Shown here: piece after piece, positions 1 through 7,851 of the stretch | Position numbering within the stretch: position 1 is the stretch's first letter | How the letters are laid out: every line of letters begins with the position of its first letter | Assembly (NCBI RefSeq): GCF_018866325.1 | Contig: NZ_CP076457.1 | Coordinates: 7,289,001 to 7,353,000 of the forward strand | Length of the DNA: 64,000 nt | DNA from: Streptomyces sp. YPW6 | Lineage (GTDB): Bacteria; Actinomycetota; Actinomycetes; Streptomycetales; Streptomycetaceae | Direction: 5' to 3' | Translations under genes and position numbers: made by a program | The notes under the pieces: model-generated | Databases searched by the model: none | What the model saw: only the letters and a program-made list of their open reading frames with translations | Told to the model about the DNA's origin: nothing

Positions 1-86
1 GCGATCCGCTTTCCCACGAGATCGTCCTCGCGACCGGTGGGCACCGAGGCATCGTGCGACGGGGGAGGCGGCGGCGCCATCGCCCG

Positions 87-956
87 TCACCGCCCCGCAT
101 CGGCCGACGGCCCGCCGCCGGCGGGTCCGTCGGGCCCGGCGAGGGGGATCGCCCGGGTGGGTTCGGGGGCCTCGGGCGTCACCACGCGGGTGGGTTCGGG
201 GCGGTCGGGTGCGGCTGCACGGGTGGGTTCGGGGTCGTCGGGCGTGGCTATGCGGGTGGGTTCGGGTCCTTCGGGGGGCACGAAGCGGGTTGCCTCCGGC
301 GCTTCGGACGTGACCACGCGGGTGGGCTCGGGGCGGTCGGGTGTGACCACGCGGGTGGGTTCGGGGCCGTCGGGCGGGACCGCACCTACCGGCTCCGGTT
401 CCTCGCCGGTTGCCGCCGGAGACGGCGCGGGGGCGTCCGTCTCCCCGGATGCCGGCGCCGCCACTCCCGGGCCGGCCTCCGCCGCGTACGTGCTCAGCCG
501 GTCCCCGTCGCAGTAGACCCACCGCTCGTGCTCGGCGTCGTACAGCCAGACCGACTCCCCGTCCACCACCATCCCGACCCGCAGCCCCCGGGTCCGCTGC
601 CGGAAGCCCTCCCCGTCGCTGCGGCCCTCGGCCAGGTCCTGGGCGGCCCGGCGGTACCGGCTCAGCGACTCCTCCACCCTGGCCAGCAGCGGTCGTGGGT
701 CCGCGGTGCGGGCGAGCGGCGCCCCGGGGGCCGGGGGCGTCCGCGGTACGGAGACGAGGAGGCGGCCGTCGACCCAGGCCGACCAGCCGTTGGAGCAGGC
801 GACGTACGCCCAGTCACCGCGCCGGTCCCGCACCTCCACGGGCAGCAGTGCGTCCAGCGGATCGGTGGGACGGGCGACGTCCGGGGACTCCCACGCGGGC
901 AGCCCGTCCGGCGGGACGACGTGCGTGGGGCGGAACTCCGGGGTCGGGGTCGCCAT
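87..956 (-). CDS. Repeat-tailed hypothetical protein, partner of FHA-ABC exporter
   Basis: 289 aa, no signal peptide and no membrane segment seen. Residues 1-160 look like a small folded region with several Trp residues around 48-62 and 137-147. Residues about 196-272 are seven imperfect copies of an 11-residue unit, roughly (D/E)xPEPTRVVTP, ending in a Gly/Pro-rich tail. The start lies 9 bp after the stop of the upstream FHA-ABC gene on the same strand, so the two are very likely co-transcribed. The Thr in each repeat could be a phosphorylation site read by the FHA domains of that neighbour; this is inference only. I do not recognise a named family. Confidence 0.75.
   Translation of the reverse strand: MATPTPEFRPTHVVPPDGLPAWESPDVARPTDPLDALLPVEVRDRRGDWAYVACSNGWSAWVDGRLLVSVPRTPPAPGAPLARTADPRPLLARVEESLSRYRRAAQDLAEGRSDGEGFRQRTRGLRVGMVVDGESVWLYDAEHERWVYCDGDRLSTYAAEAGPGVAAPASGETDAPAPSPAATGEEPEPVGAVPPDGPEPTRVVTPDRPEPTRVVTSEAPEATRFVPPEGPEPTRIATPDDPEPTRAAAPDRPEPTRVVTPEAPEPTRAIPLAGPDGPAGGGPSADAGR
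141..371 (-). repeat. 33-bp coding minisatellite (7 copies)
   Basis: Seven degenerate 33-bp units encode the 11-residue PEPTR repeats at the C-terminus of the protein encoded at 87-956. Units differ by substitutions but keep length, so the frame is preserved. Confidence 0.8.
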
Positions 957-965
957 GGAACCACC

Positions 966-3323
966 TCACTTCCGCATGACCGCGGGTTCGTGCCGCCTCA
1001 GCAGTTTCGCGACCACGTATCCGAAGACGAGCGAGAGGACGACCATCATGCCCATGTTGAGCAGCCAGATCCCCGCCGAGTGCTCGAAGAGCGGATCGGA
1101 GGTCAGCTCGCCCGGCACGATCCGGGCCAGATCGATCGTCCCGGCCATCGCGCCCAGCGCCCATCGCGACGGCACCAGCCAGGACAACTGCTCGACGCCC
1201 GGGACACCGTGCAGCTTGAGCAGCGCGCCGCAGAAGACGACCTGGACGATCGCGAGGAGGACGAGCAGCGGCATCGTCACCTCCTCCTTGCGCACCAGTG
1301 CGGAGACCAGCAGGCCGAGCATCATCGCGGTGAAGGACAGCAGGGCCACGGCCAGCGTGATCTCCACGAGCGGTGGCAGGAACACCCCTTCGCCGCCGGG
1401 CGCTCCGAGATCGACGCCCACCAGGCCCACCAGGGTCAGCACCACGGCCTGGAGGACGGTGATGGTCCCGAGCACCACGATCTTCGACATGAGGTACGCG
1501 GATCTGGACAGGCCGACGGCTCTCTCGCGCTGGTAGATCACCCGTTCCTTGACCAACTCCCGTACCGCGTTGGCCGCTCCGGTCAGCACTCCGCCCACGC
1601 ACAGGATCAGCAGGGCGTTCATCGCCGTCTCCTGGGTGAGCCGGCTGCCCGCCAGTGCGCGGGCCATGGCGCCCATGACGAACGGCAGCGCGATCATGAT
1701 GATCAGGAACGTCCGGTCCGCACTCAGCGCGGAGGCGTACCGGCGCACCAGGGTGCGCAGTTGCGCACCCCAGGAGCGGGTCTTCGGCGGAGGCGCGACC
1801 AGTGCTCCGGGCGCGGCGGCCGGCAGATGCGGCTGGGCCGTGGCGTTGTCGATGTACTGACGGCGGAAGGGCGATCCGGCGTAGGTGCTCGCCCAGTCGC
1901 GACCGCGGTCGTTCTCGAACGCCTCGAACGCCTCCGGCCACTCCTCGAAACCGAAGAAGGCGAGAGCGTCCTCGGGCGGGCCGTAGTAGGCGATGCGTCC
2001 GCCGGGCGCGAGGACGAGCAGCCGGTCGCAGACCTCCAGGCTCAGCACGCTGTGCGTCACCACGATGACGGTACGGCCGTCGTCGGCCAGTCCGCGCAGC
2101 ATGTGCATGACCGAGCGGTCCATCCCGGGGTCGAGCCCCGAGGTCGGCTCGTCCAGGAAGAGCAGCGAAGGCTTCGTCAGCAGCTCCAGGGCCACGCTCA
2201 CCCGCTTGCGCTGGCCGCCCGAGAGCGAGTGGATCGGCTGGTCGGCGCGCTGTTCGAGGCCGAGTTCCTGGATCACCTCGGTGACCCGTGCCTGCCGTTC
2301 CGCCTTCGCGGTGTCCTGGGGGAAGCGGAGCTCGGCGGCGTACCCGAGGGCTTTGCGCACGGTCAGCTGCGCGTGCAGGATGTCGTCCTGCGGTACGAGG
2401 CCGATGCGCTGGCGCAGTTCGGCGAAGTCCCGGTAGAGGTCACGGCCGTCGTAGAGCACGGTGCCCCGGTCGGCCGGGCGCTGGCCGGTGAGTGCGTTGA
2501 GCAGGGTGGACTTGCCCGCGCCGCTGGGCCCCACCACGCCGAGCAGGCACTTCTCGCCGACGGGGAAGGAGACCTTGTCCAGCAGGGTCTTGCCGCCCTT
2601 GCCCGCGCGGCCGACCGTCACCTCCAGGTCCTGGACGTCCAGCGACACCTCACCGGTGTCCACGAACTCCTGGAGAACGTCGCCGACCAGGCAGAACGCC
2701 GAGTGGCCGATACCGACGATGTCGCCGGGACCGACGGGGCCGCGGGCGACCGGCTGGCCGTTGAGGAAGGTGCCGTTGTGGCTGCCGAGGTCGACGATCT
2801 CGTGACGGCCGTCGGCCAGGGCGCGCAGTTCGGCGTGGTGGCGCGAGACGACCAGATCGTCGATGACGAGGTCGTTCCCGGCGTCGCGTCCGATCCGTAC
2901 GGTCCTGGCGGGCAGCGGCCGAACCGTCGTCGGCTGACGGAACGTGCCGGTCGCCGCGGGCATCGACACGGCCGAGGGGCGTTCGGCGGAGGGCGCGGGA
3001 GCTTCCCGGCCCAGCAGCACGGCGCGCGGCCCGTCGCTCGGATTGCCGAAGCGGATCTCACTGCCCGCAGCGACGTCGGAGGCGTGGACGCGCCGGCCCG
3101 CGGTGTACGTGCCGTTGGTGCTGTGCTCGTCCTCGATCGTCCAGTGGCCGTCCTCGGCGTGCAGGATCGCGTGGTGCCAGGAGACCCGGTCGTCGTCGAT
3201 GACGATGTCACTGTCGGGGTCGCGCCCCACGTGGTAGTCCCGGCTCGGACTCATCACCGTGGAGCCGCGATCGGTCTCCAGGACGAGCTCGGGCGCAGTC
3301 GGCGTCGCAGGCCGCTCTCCCAT
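966..3323 (-). CDS. FHA-FHA-ABC exporter (Rv1747-like)
   Basis: 785 aa ABC transporter half with its own nucleotide-binding and membrane domains. Two forkhead-associated domains lie at about 25-100 (GRD, SWHH, STNGT) and 140-205 (GRDAGNDL, SRHH, SHNGT). They bind phosphothreonine. An ABCG-type ATPase follows: Walker A GPSGAGKS at 265-272, signature LSGGQ at 367-371, Walker B ending LDEP near 393. The C-terminal third carries about six membrane helices of the ABC-2 type. This architecture matches Mycobacterium tuberculosis Rv1747, an exporter controlled through its FHA domains by Ser/Thr kinases. The substrate here is unknown. No kinase gene lies in the window. Start ATG 3323 gives a complete first FHA domain. 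Confidence 0.9.
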   Translation of the reverse strand: MGERPATPTAPELVLETDRGSTVMSPSRDYHVGRDPDSDIVIDDDRVSWHHAILHAEDGHWTIEDEHSTNGTYTAGRRVHASDVAAGSEIRFGNPSDGPRAVLLGREAPAPSAERPSAVSMPAATGTFRQPTTVRPLPARTVRIGRDAGNDLVIDDLVVSRHHAELRALADGRHEIVDLGSHNGTFLNGQPVARGPVGPGDIVGIGHSAFCLVGDVLQEFVDTGEVSLDVQDLEVTVGRAGKGGKTLLDKVSFPVGEKCLLGVVGPSGAGKSTLLNALTGQRPADRGTVLYDGRDLYRDFAELRQRIGLVPQDDILHAQLTVRKALGYAAELRFPQDTAKAERQARVTEVIQELGLEQRADQPIHSLSGGQRKRVSVALELLTKPSLLFLDEPTSGLDPGMDRSVMHMLRGLADDGRTVIVVTHSVLSLEVCDRLLVLAPGGRIAYYGPPEDALAFFGFEEWPEAFEAFENDRGRDWASTYAGSPFRRQYIDNATAQPHLPAAAPGALVAPPPKTRSWGAQLRTLVRRYASALSADRTFLIIMIALPFVMGAMARALAGSRLTQETAMNALLILCVGGVLTGAANAVRELVKERVIYQRERAVGLSRSAYLMSKIVVLGTITVLQAVVLTLVGLVGVDLGAPGGEGVFLPPLVEITLAVALLSFTAMMLGLLVSALVRKEEVTMPLLVLLAIVQVVFCGALLKLHGVPGVEQLSWLVPSRWALGAMAGTIDLARIVPGELTSDPLFEHSAGIWLLNMGMMVVLSLVFGYVVAKLLRRHEPAVMRK

Positions 3324-3526
3324 GCCTGAATTCTATCGATACGTACCGGCAGGCGCCCGCCGTCGAGGCGTCCGGCGTGGGGGAGCCGCTCCCCTTCCGG
3401 ACGCGGTGTCCGGAGAGACACGGCGCTGCGGCCTCGGTGCGGTCCTCGGCGCATCACGGTGTTCCGGCCCCGGTGCGGCGCCCCGTCCTCCTGCGTCAGC
3501 GCGGGGCGGGTCTTCGGCCTCGGCGT

Positions 3527-3582
3527 GGGGCGCCGTGCTCCGGCGTCAGCGCGGGGGGCGCCGTGCTCCGGCGTCAGCGCGG
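3527..3582. repeat. Perfect 28-bp tandem duplication
   Basis: Two identical 28-bp copies (3527-3554 and 3555-3582), each containing GCGCCGTGCTCCGGCGTCAG. The second copy includes the stop codon of the adjacent minus-strand kinase gene. A shorter, decayed relative of the unit lies around 3490-3510. Confidence 0.85.
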
Positions 3583-3990
3583 CACGGTGGCGAGGATGAC
3601 CTTCCCTCCGCCCACCGTCTCGCGGACCCGTACCTCCTGGGCCAGCCGCTGGACCATCGGCCAGCCGAACCCCCCGGCCCGGCCGGTCAGGTCGGGCGTC
3701 CGGTCCTGCGGATGGGCCGGGCTCGGGTCGGTGACCCGGACGTGGACGCCCCTGCGGTCCGCGGTCAGCCACAGGGCGGTGACGGCCCCCGCGTGCCGGA
3801 CGGCGTTGGTGACCAGCTCCGACACGAGGATCAGGAGGTTCTGGACCATGTGCGCGTTCGGAGCGGGGTGCAGTCGGGCGACGAAGGCGCTGACGGCGTC
3901 CCGCGCGTCGGCGGCCCTCTCCGGCCTGCAGACGAAGTCGGTACGGGTCTCGCCGTCCGGTGCCAACGTCATCAGAATGCGGTCGTTCAT
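3574..3990 (-). CDS. ATP-binding anti-sigma-type kinase (HATPase_c, RsbW-like)
   Basis: 138 aa single HATPase domain of the large Streptomyces RsbW/SpoIIAB-like group, which phosphorylate anti-anti-sigma factors or sequester sigma factors. The N box is visible (LVSELVTNAVRHA) and a G1-type DxSP stretch follows. The GTG at 3999 would add MTA, but ATG 3990 has a GGGGTGA ribosome-binding sequence at sensible distance, so I use it. No cognate sigma factor or STAS protein is adjacent; the SigB-type sigma gene in this window is 47 kb away. The 3' end lies inside a recent tandem duplication. Confidence 0.85.
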   Translation of the reverse strand: MNDRILMTLAPDGETRTDFVCRPERAADARDAVSAFVARLHPAPNAHMVQNLLILVSELVTNAVRHAGAVTALWLTADRRGVHVRVTDPSPAHPQDRTPDLTGRAGGFGWPMVQRLAQEVRVRETVGGGKVILATVPR

Positions 3991-4039
3991 AGCGGTCACC
4001 CCGTCGCGTGAGCTTTCTGGCTGCAGTTCGGATACCCGC

Positions 4040-4052
4040 GAAACGGCGTTTC
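4040..4052. promoter_or_regulatory. Inverted repeat GAAACGGCGTTTC
   Basis: A perfect 6-bp inverted repeat with a one-base centre lies about 50 bp upstream of the kinase start (3990). Its position suits an operator for that gene, but no regulator is known. Confidence 0.3.
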
Positions 4053-4153
4053 ACCGAGGCCCCCGGCGGAAGGCCTGCCCCGCAGACCGATCGGCTCGCT
4101 CCCCGCCCCGGGTCGATGCCGCGGCCGCATCGTCCCTGGTGTGGGGCCAGATC

Positions 4154-4170
4154 TTTCTATCGTTGAAAAT
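4154..4170 (+). promoter_or_regulatory. LacI-type operator upstream of PA14-GH2 gene
   Basis: TTTCTATCGTTGAAAAT lies in an AT-rich patch about 110 bp before the TTG start of the GH2 gene. It matches the site upstream of the second GH2 gene (reverse complement TTTCTAACGTTGCAGAA) in TTTCTAnCGTTG, and shares the CGTTGnAnA half-site with the one in the importer promoter. The central CG is typical of LacI-family operators. The LacI gene at 17655 is the obvious candidate regulator. Confidence 0.5.
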
Positions 4171-4280
4171 TTCGCGTGCGCGACCCGTTGTGCCGTGTTT
4201 GGTGTTGTGGCTCAATGTTCGACCATGTGCAGTGCCTCGCAGGTTGGAGGCACCCCCGGCTCTTCGACGAGGACGACGCC

Positions 4281-7200
4281 TTGAGACGACAACACCCGCG
4301 CCCCCGTGCCCTGTTCAGGGCCCTGACCTGCGCTGCGGCGCTGCTCATACCGGTCGGCGCCGCCGTGGTGCCGACGGCGGCCGCCGCGCCCGCCGCTCCG
4401 GCCGGAGCCACCGTGAGGGCCTTCGCGGCGGACGACCCGGTCGCCGACGTGCACGGGCTGAAGGGCGAGTACTTCAGCATGTCCGCCCCGGGCGCCCGCG
4501 ACTTCGCCGAGCTCGGCGCCACCACCCTCGACCCCGACATCAACTTCCCCGGACTCACCGGTGCGTTCGAGTCGGCGACCGGGAGGACCGAGCACACGAC
4601 GGCCCGGTGGACCGGACAGATCGAGGCCCCCGAGACCGGCGAATACACCTTCTGGGCCGTCGGCGACAACGGATTCCGGCTCTTCCTCGATGGCAACGTT
4701 GTCATCGACCACTGGGAGCCGGACTGGGACAACGAGCGGCACAGCGAGCCGATCGCCCTGACGGCGGGGGAGAAGTACGACGTCAAGCTGGAGATGTTCC
4801 AGGACACCGGCGGCGCCAGCATGTTCCTGCGCTGGCAGAGCGACACGGTCGGGAAGCAGATCGTCCCCGAGTCCGCCTTCACCCCGCCCGCCGACTTCGA
4901 GGTCTACCCGGTCGCCCTGAGCGTCGCGCGGAACGGCAAGCGCCTCCAGGCCACCTTCAGGGACCGGGTCGCGGACTACCGGAAGGTGAAGGAGCACCTC
5001 ACGATCGAGGCCGACACCTCCCCGATGCCGGTGAAGTCGGTGAATCGCGCCTCGGACAACCCGAACGCTCTGATCGTCGAACTCGACGCGCCCGTGCAGA
5101 AGGGCCAGCGCGTCAAGGTCGCCTACGACGGCAAGGGCGGCCTGACGTCCGGGTCCGAGACCGTCCCGGAGATCGGCCGCACCGCTGAGAACCTCTCCAC
5201 GCACCGCCTCACCACCACCTGGGGAGACCGGCTGGACGAGAACCACCCGCTGCCCGAGTACCCCCGGCCGCAGCAGGTCCGCGATCAGTGGAAGAACCTC
5301 AACGGCCCCTGGGAGTTCGCCGGGGCCGCCGAGGGTGAGCAGCCGGTCTTCGGCAAGAAGCTCGACGAGAAGATCATCGTGCCGTTCCCCGTCGAATCCC
5401 AGCTCTCCGGGCTGGAGCGCGACGAGGACCACATGTTCTACCGCAAGCTCGTCACCGTTCCGAAGAGCTGGTCGATCGCCAAGGGCTCCCGAGACGGCAA
5501 GGGTGACGCCGGTGGCCGGGGCAAGCGGCTGAAGCTCAACTTCGACGCGGTCGACTACCGGTCCACCGTGTGGGTCAACGGCACCAAGGTCGCCGAACAC
5601 ACCGGCGGCTACACCGGGTTCAGCGCCGACATCACCGACGCGCTCCAGGGCGGCGGCCCCCAGGAGATCGTCGTCGCGGTCACCGACACGACCGGTCCGA
5701 ACCAGCCGAAGGGCAAGCAGTCCACCAGCCCCGGCGGCATCGTCTACACCCCGACCTCCGGCATCTGGCAGACCGTGTGGATGGAGCCCGTCGCCCCCGC
5801 GGCCATCGACTCCCTGACCACCACCCCGGACATCGGCACCGGCCGCCTCGCGGTCACGGTCAACTCCGCGAAGGCCTCGGCCGACGCCCGGATCACCGCC
5901 GTCGCCCGCGACCGCGGGGGCAGGGTCGTCGGCACGGTGAGCGGCCCCGCCAACCGCGAGCTCGGCCTGCGGCTCAAGAACCAGCACCTCTGGTCGCCCG
6001 ACGACCCCTACCTGTACGACCTCGACGTCTCCCTCGTCGACGGCCGCTCCGAGGACCGTGTCGAAAGCTACTTCGGCATGCGGCAGCTGAAGGTCGACGA
6101 GGTGGGCGGCTACCAGAAGCTCGTCCTCAACGGAAAGCCGTTCTTCTCCCTCGCCATGCTCGACCAGGGATTCTGGCCCGACGGGCTGTACACCCAGCCC
6201 AGCGATGCGGCGCTCACCTTCGACCTGAAGGCCCAGAAGAACCTCGGCTTCAACGCCGTGCGCAAGCACATCAAGGTCGAGTCGCCGCGCTGGTACTACC
6301 ATGCCGACCGGCTCGGGCTGCTCGTCTGGCAGGACTTCGTCAACGCCGACATCGGCAACGACGCCGGCCGGAGCGCCTTCCTCGCGCAGGGCAAGGAGTT
6401 GATGAAGCAGTTCCACAACCACCCCTCCATCAGCGGCTGGATCGTCTTCAACGAGGGATGGGGCGAGTGGGACCGCACGGAGACCGGACGGATCGCCGAT
6501 GAGGTCGAGGCGCTGGACCCGTCCCGCGTGGTCAACGCGCACAGTGGCGTCAACTGCTGCGCCTCCAAGGGTGATTCCGGCAAGGGTGGGATCATCGACC
6601 ACCACGACTACCTGAACAACGACCCGGCCTTCCCGGACGAGCGGCGCGCGGCGATGGACGGCGAGCACGGCGGCTTCACGCTGCGGACCCCCGGTCACCT
6701 GTGGCCCGGAGCCCCGGCCGACATCTACTCCGGCGTGGCGGACAAGGACGCCCTCACCGCGAAGTACGTCGACAACACCCGTACCCACTACCTCGCGGCC
6801 GCCGGCGCCGAACTGTCCGGCTCCGTCTACACCCAGGTCAGCGATCTGGAGAACGAGCTCAACGGGTTCTGGACGTACGACCGCCGAGAGATCAAGGTCG
6901 ACCCGAGGAAGGTCCGCGAGATCAACCGCCGGGTCATCGCAGCCGGGGCCGGCGCCGGCGAGCGTGATGATCTGGAGGGCGGCGGTTCCTGGTCGCTCGA
7001 CGAGAACAAGGGCACGACCGCCCGCGACAGCGGCCCCAACAAGGCCCATCTCACGCTGGAGGGCGGTTCGTCCTGGGCCCCGGGCATCACGGGCTCGGCG
7101 CTGAAGTTCGACGGCGAGGGGGGCTACGCACAGAGCGCCGGCCCGGTCGTGGACACCACGAAGGACTACACCGTCTCCGCGTGGGCCTCGCTCGACGCCG

Positions 7201-7589
7201 TACCGGGCAACTACGCCACCGTCGTCAGCCAGGACGGCCGGCGCACCGAGAACCCCTTCTACCTCCAGTACGGCCAGGGGGCCTTCGCCTTCTCCACCCC
7301 GGGCGGCAAGCGCGCCCGTCTGGAGACCGTCCCGCAGACGGGGAGGTGGTACCACCTGGTCGGCGTGCGCGAGGGCGACGCGATCACGCTGTACGTCGAC
7401 GGGAAGACCGCCGCCACCGCCGAGGCCGGGCCGGCCGACGTGAGCACCGGACCGCTCTCCGTCGGGCGGGCCCGGTACGGCGGTGCCACGACCGACTTCT
7501 GGAACGGCTCCGTCGACCAGGTCGAGGTGTTCGACAAGGCCCTGACCGCGGAGGAGGTCTCCGCGCTCCACGACCGTCAAAAGCCGTAG
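4281..7589 (+). CDS. Secreted GH2 glycoside hydrolase with PA14 and LamG domains
   Basis: 1102 aa from TTG 4281, which has a GAGG ribosome-binding site 8 bp upstream and yields a normal Sec signal peptide (RRQHPRPR, hydrophobic stretch, AAAAPA). In-frame GTG 4176 and ATG 4215 would add a cytosol-like extension and are less likely. Domains in order: PA14 carbohydrate-binding (about 57-200), GH2 sugar-binding and Ig-like folds (about 305-600), TIM barrel (about 610-880) with the acid/base in FNEGWGEW (E725) and probable nucleophile in GEHGG (E795), and a concanavalin/LamG domain (about 900-1102). GH2 covers several activities, including beta-galactofuranosidase and arabinofuranosidase; the furanose importer nearby makes one of these attractive, but exact specificity is inference. 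Confidence 0.85.
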   Translation: MRRQHPRPRALFRALTCAAALLIPVGAAVVPTAAAAPAAPAGATVRAFAADDPVADVHGLKGEYFSMSAPGARDFAELGATTLDPDINFPGLTGAFESATGRTEHTTARWTGQIEAPETGEYTFWAVGDNGFRLFLDGNVVIDHWEPDWDNERHSEPIALTAGEKYDVKLEMFQDTGGASMFLRWQSDTVGKQIVPESAFTPPADFEVYPVALSVARNGKRLQATFRDRVADYRKVKEHLTIEADTSPMPVKSVNRASDNPNALIVELDAPVQKGQRVKVAYDGKGGLTSGSETVPEIGRTAENLSTHRLTTTWGDRLDENHPLPEYPRPQQVRDQWKNLNGPWEFAGAAEGEQPVFGKKLDEKIIVPFPVESQLSGLERDEDHMFYRKLVTVPKSWSIAKGSRDGKGDAGGRGKRLKLNFDAVDYRSTVWVNGTKVAEHTGGYTGFSADITDALQGGGPQEIVVAVTDTTGPNQPKGKQSTSPGGIVYTPTSGIWQTVWMEPVAPAAIDSLTTTPDIGTGRLAVTVNSAKASADARITAVARDRGGRVVGTVSGPANRELGLRLKNQHLWSPDDPYLYDLDVSLVDGRSEDRVESYFGMRQLKVDEVGGYQKLVLNGKPFFSLAMLDQGFWPDGLYTQPSDAALTFDLKAQKNLGFNAVRKHIKVESPRWYYHADRLGLLVWQDFVNADIGNDAGRSAFLAQGKELMKQFHNHPSISGWIVFNEGWGEWDRTETGRIADEVEALDPSRVVNAHSGVNCCASKGDSGKGGIIDHHDYLNNDPAFPDERRAAMDGEHGGFTLRTPGHLWPGAPADIYSGVADKDALTAKYVDNTRTHYLAAAGAELSGSVYTQVSDLENELNGFWTYDRREIKVDPRKVREINRRVIAAGAGAGERDDLEGGGSWSLDENKGTTARDSGPNKAHLTLEGGSSWAPGITGSALKFDGEGGYAQSAGPVVDTTKDYTVSAWASLDAVPGNYATVVSQDGRRTENPFYLQYGQGAFAFSTPGGKRARLETVPQTGRWYHLVGVREGDAITLYVDGKTAATAEAGPADVSTGPLSVGRARYGGATTDFWNGSVDQVEVFDKALTAEEVSALHDRQKP

Positions 7590-7609
7590 TCCGCAAGGAC
7601 GTGAGGACA

Positions 7610-7648
7610 CTTCCCGGAGCGCCCGCAGTCCCCGGGCGCTCCGGGAAG
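7610..7648 (+). terminator. Hairpin terminator after PA14-GH2 gene
   Basis: Perfect 16-bp stem (CTTCCCGGAGCGCCCG and its complement) with a 7-base loop, 20 bp past the GH2 stop codon. There is no T-tract, as is common in Streptomyces. Confidence 0.7.
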
Positions 7649-7851
7649 GAGGCGCACCCCGCGGTCTCCGGGTGTGCCGGGGCGCGGCGCACCCGCCATG
7701 GCGGAAATGGTTCTCCAACCCGCGGACCATTCACGCCTGTTGCCGTCATTCCCGAGAGGTAGCGGAGGTGAGGCCCCGGGAGGGATACGCAGGCGTACAC
7801 AGGTCCGACAGGATCCTCCTGTCCGAACATGCGACCGGAAGGATCGATATC

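Noticed and set aside
141-371. Regular 33-bp repeats considered as a CRISPR array
   Set aside because: Units are contiguous, without spacers, and lie in frame in a protein gene; no cas genes nearby.
54-3329. Very long open frame (about 1090 codons) opposite the FHA-ABC gene
   Set aside because: The protein is Arg/Gly/His-rich with no domain; it is the antisense shadow of a GC-rich gene with strong FHA and ABC motifs on the other strand.
4212-7730. About 1170-codon open frame opposite the PA14-GH2 gene
   Set aside because: No recognisable domain and composition typical of antisense shadows; the plus-strand frame has a signal peptide and GH2 catalytic motifs.
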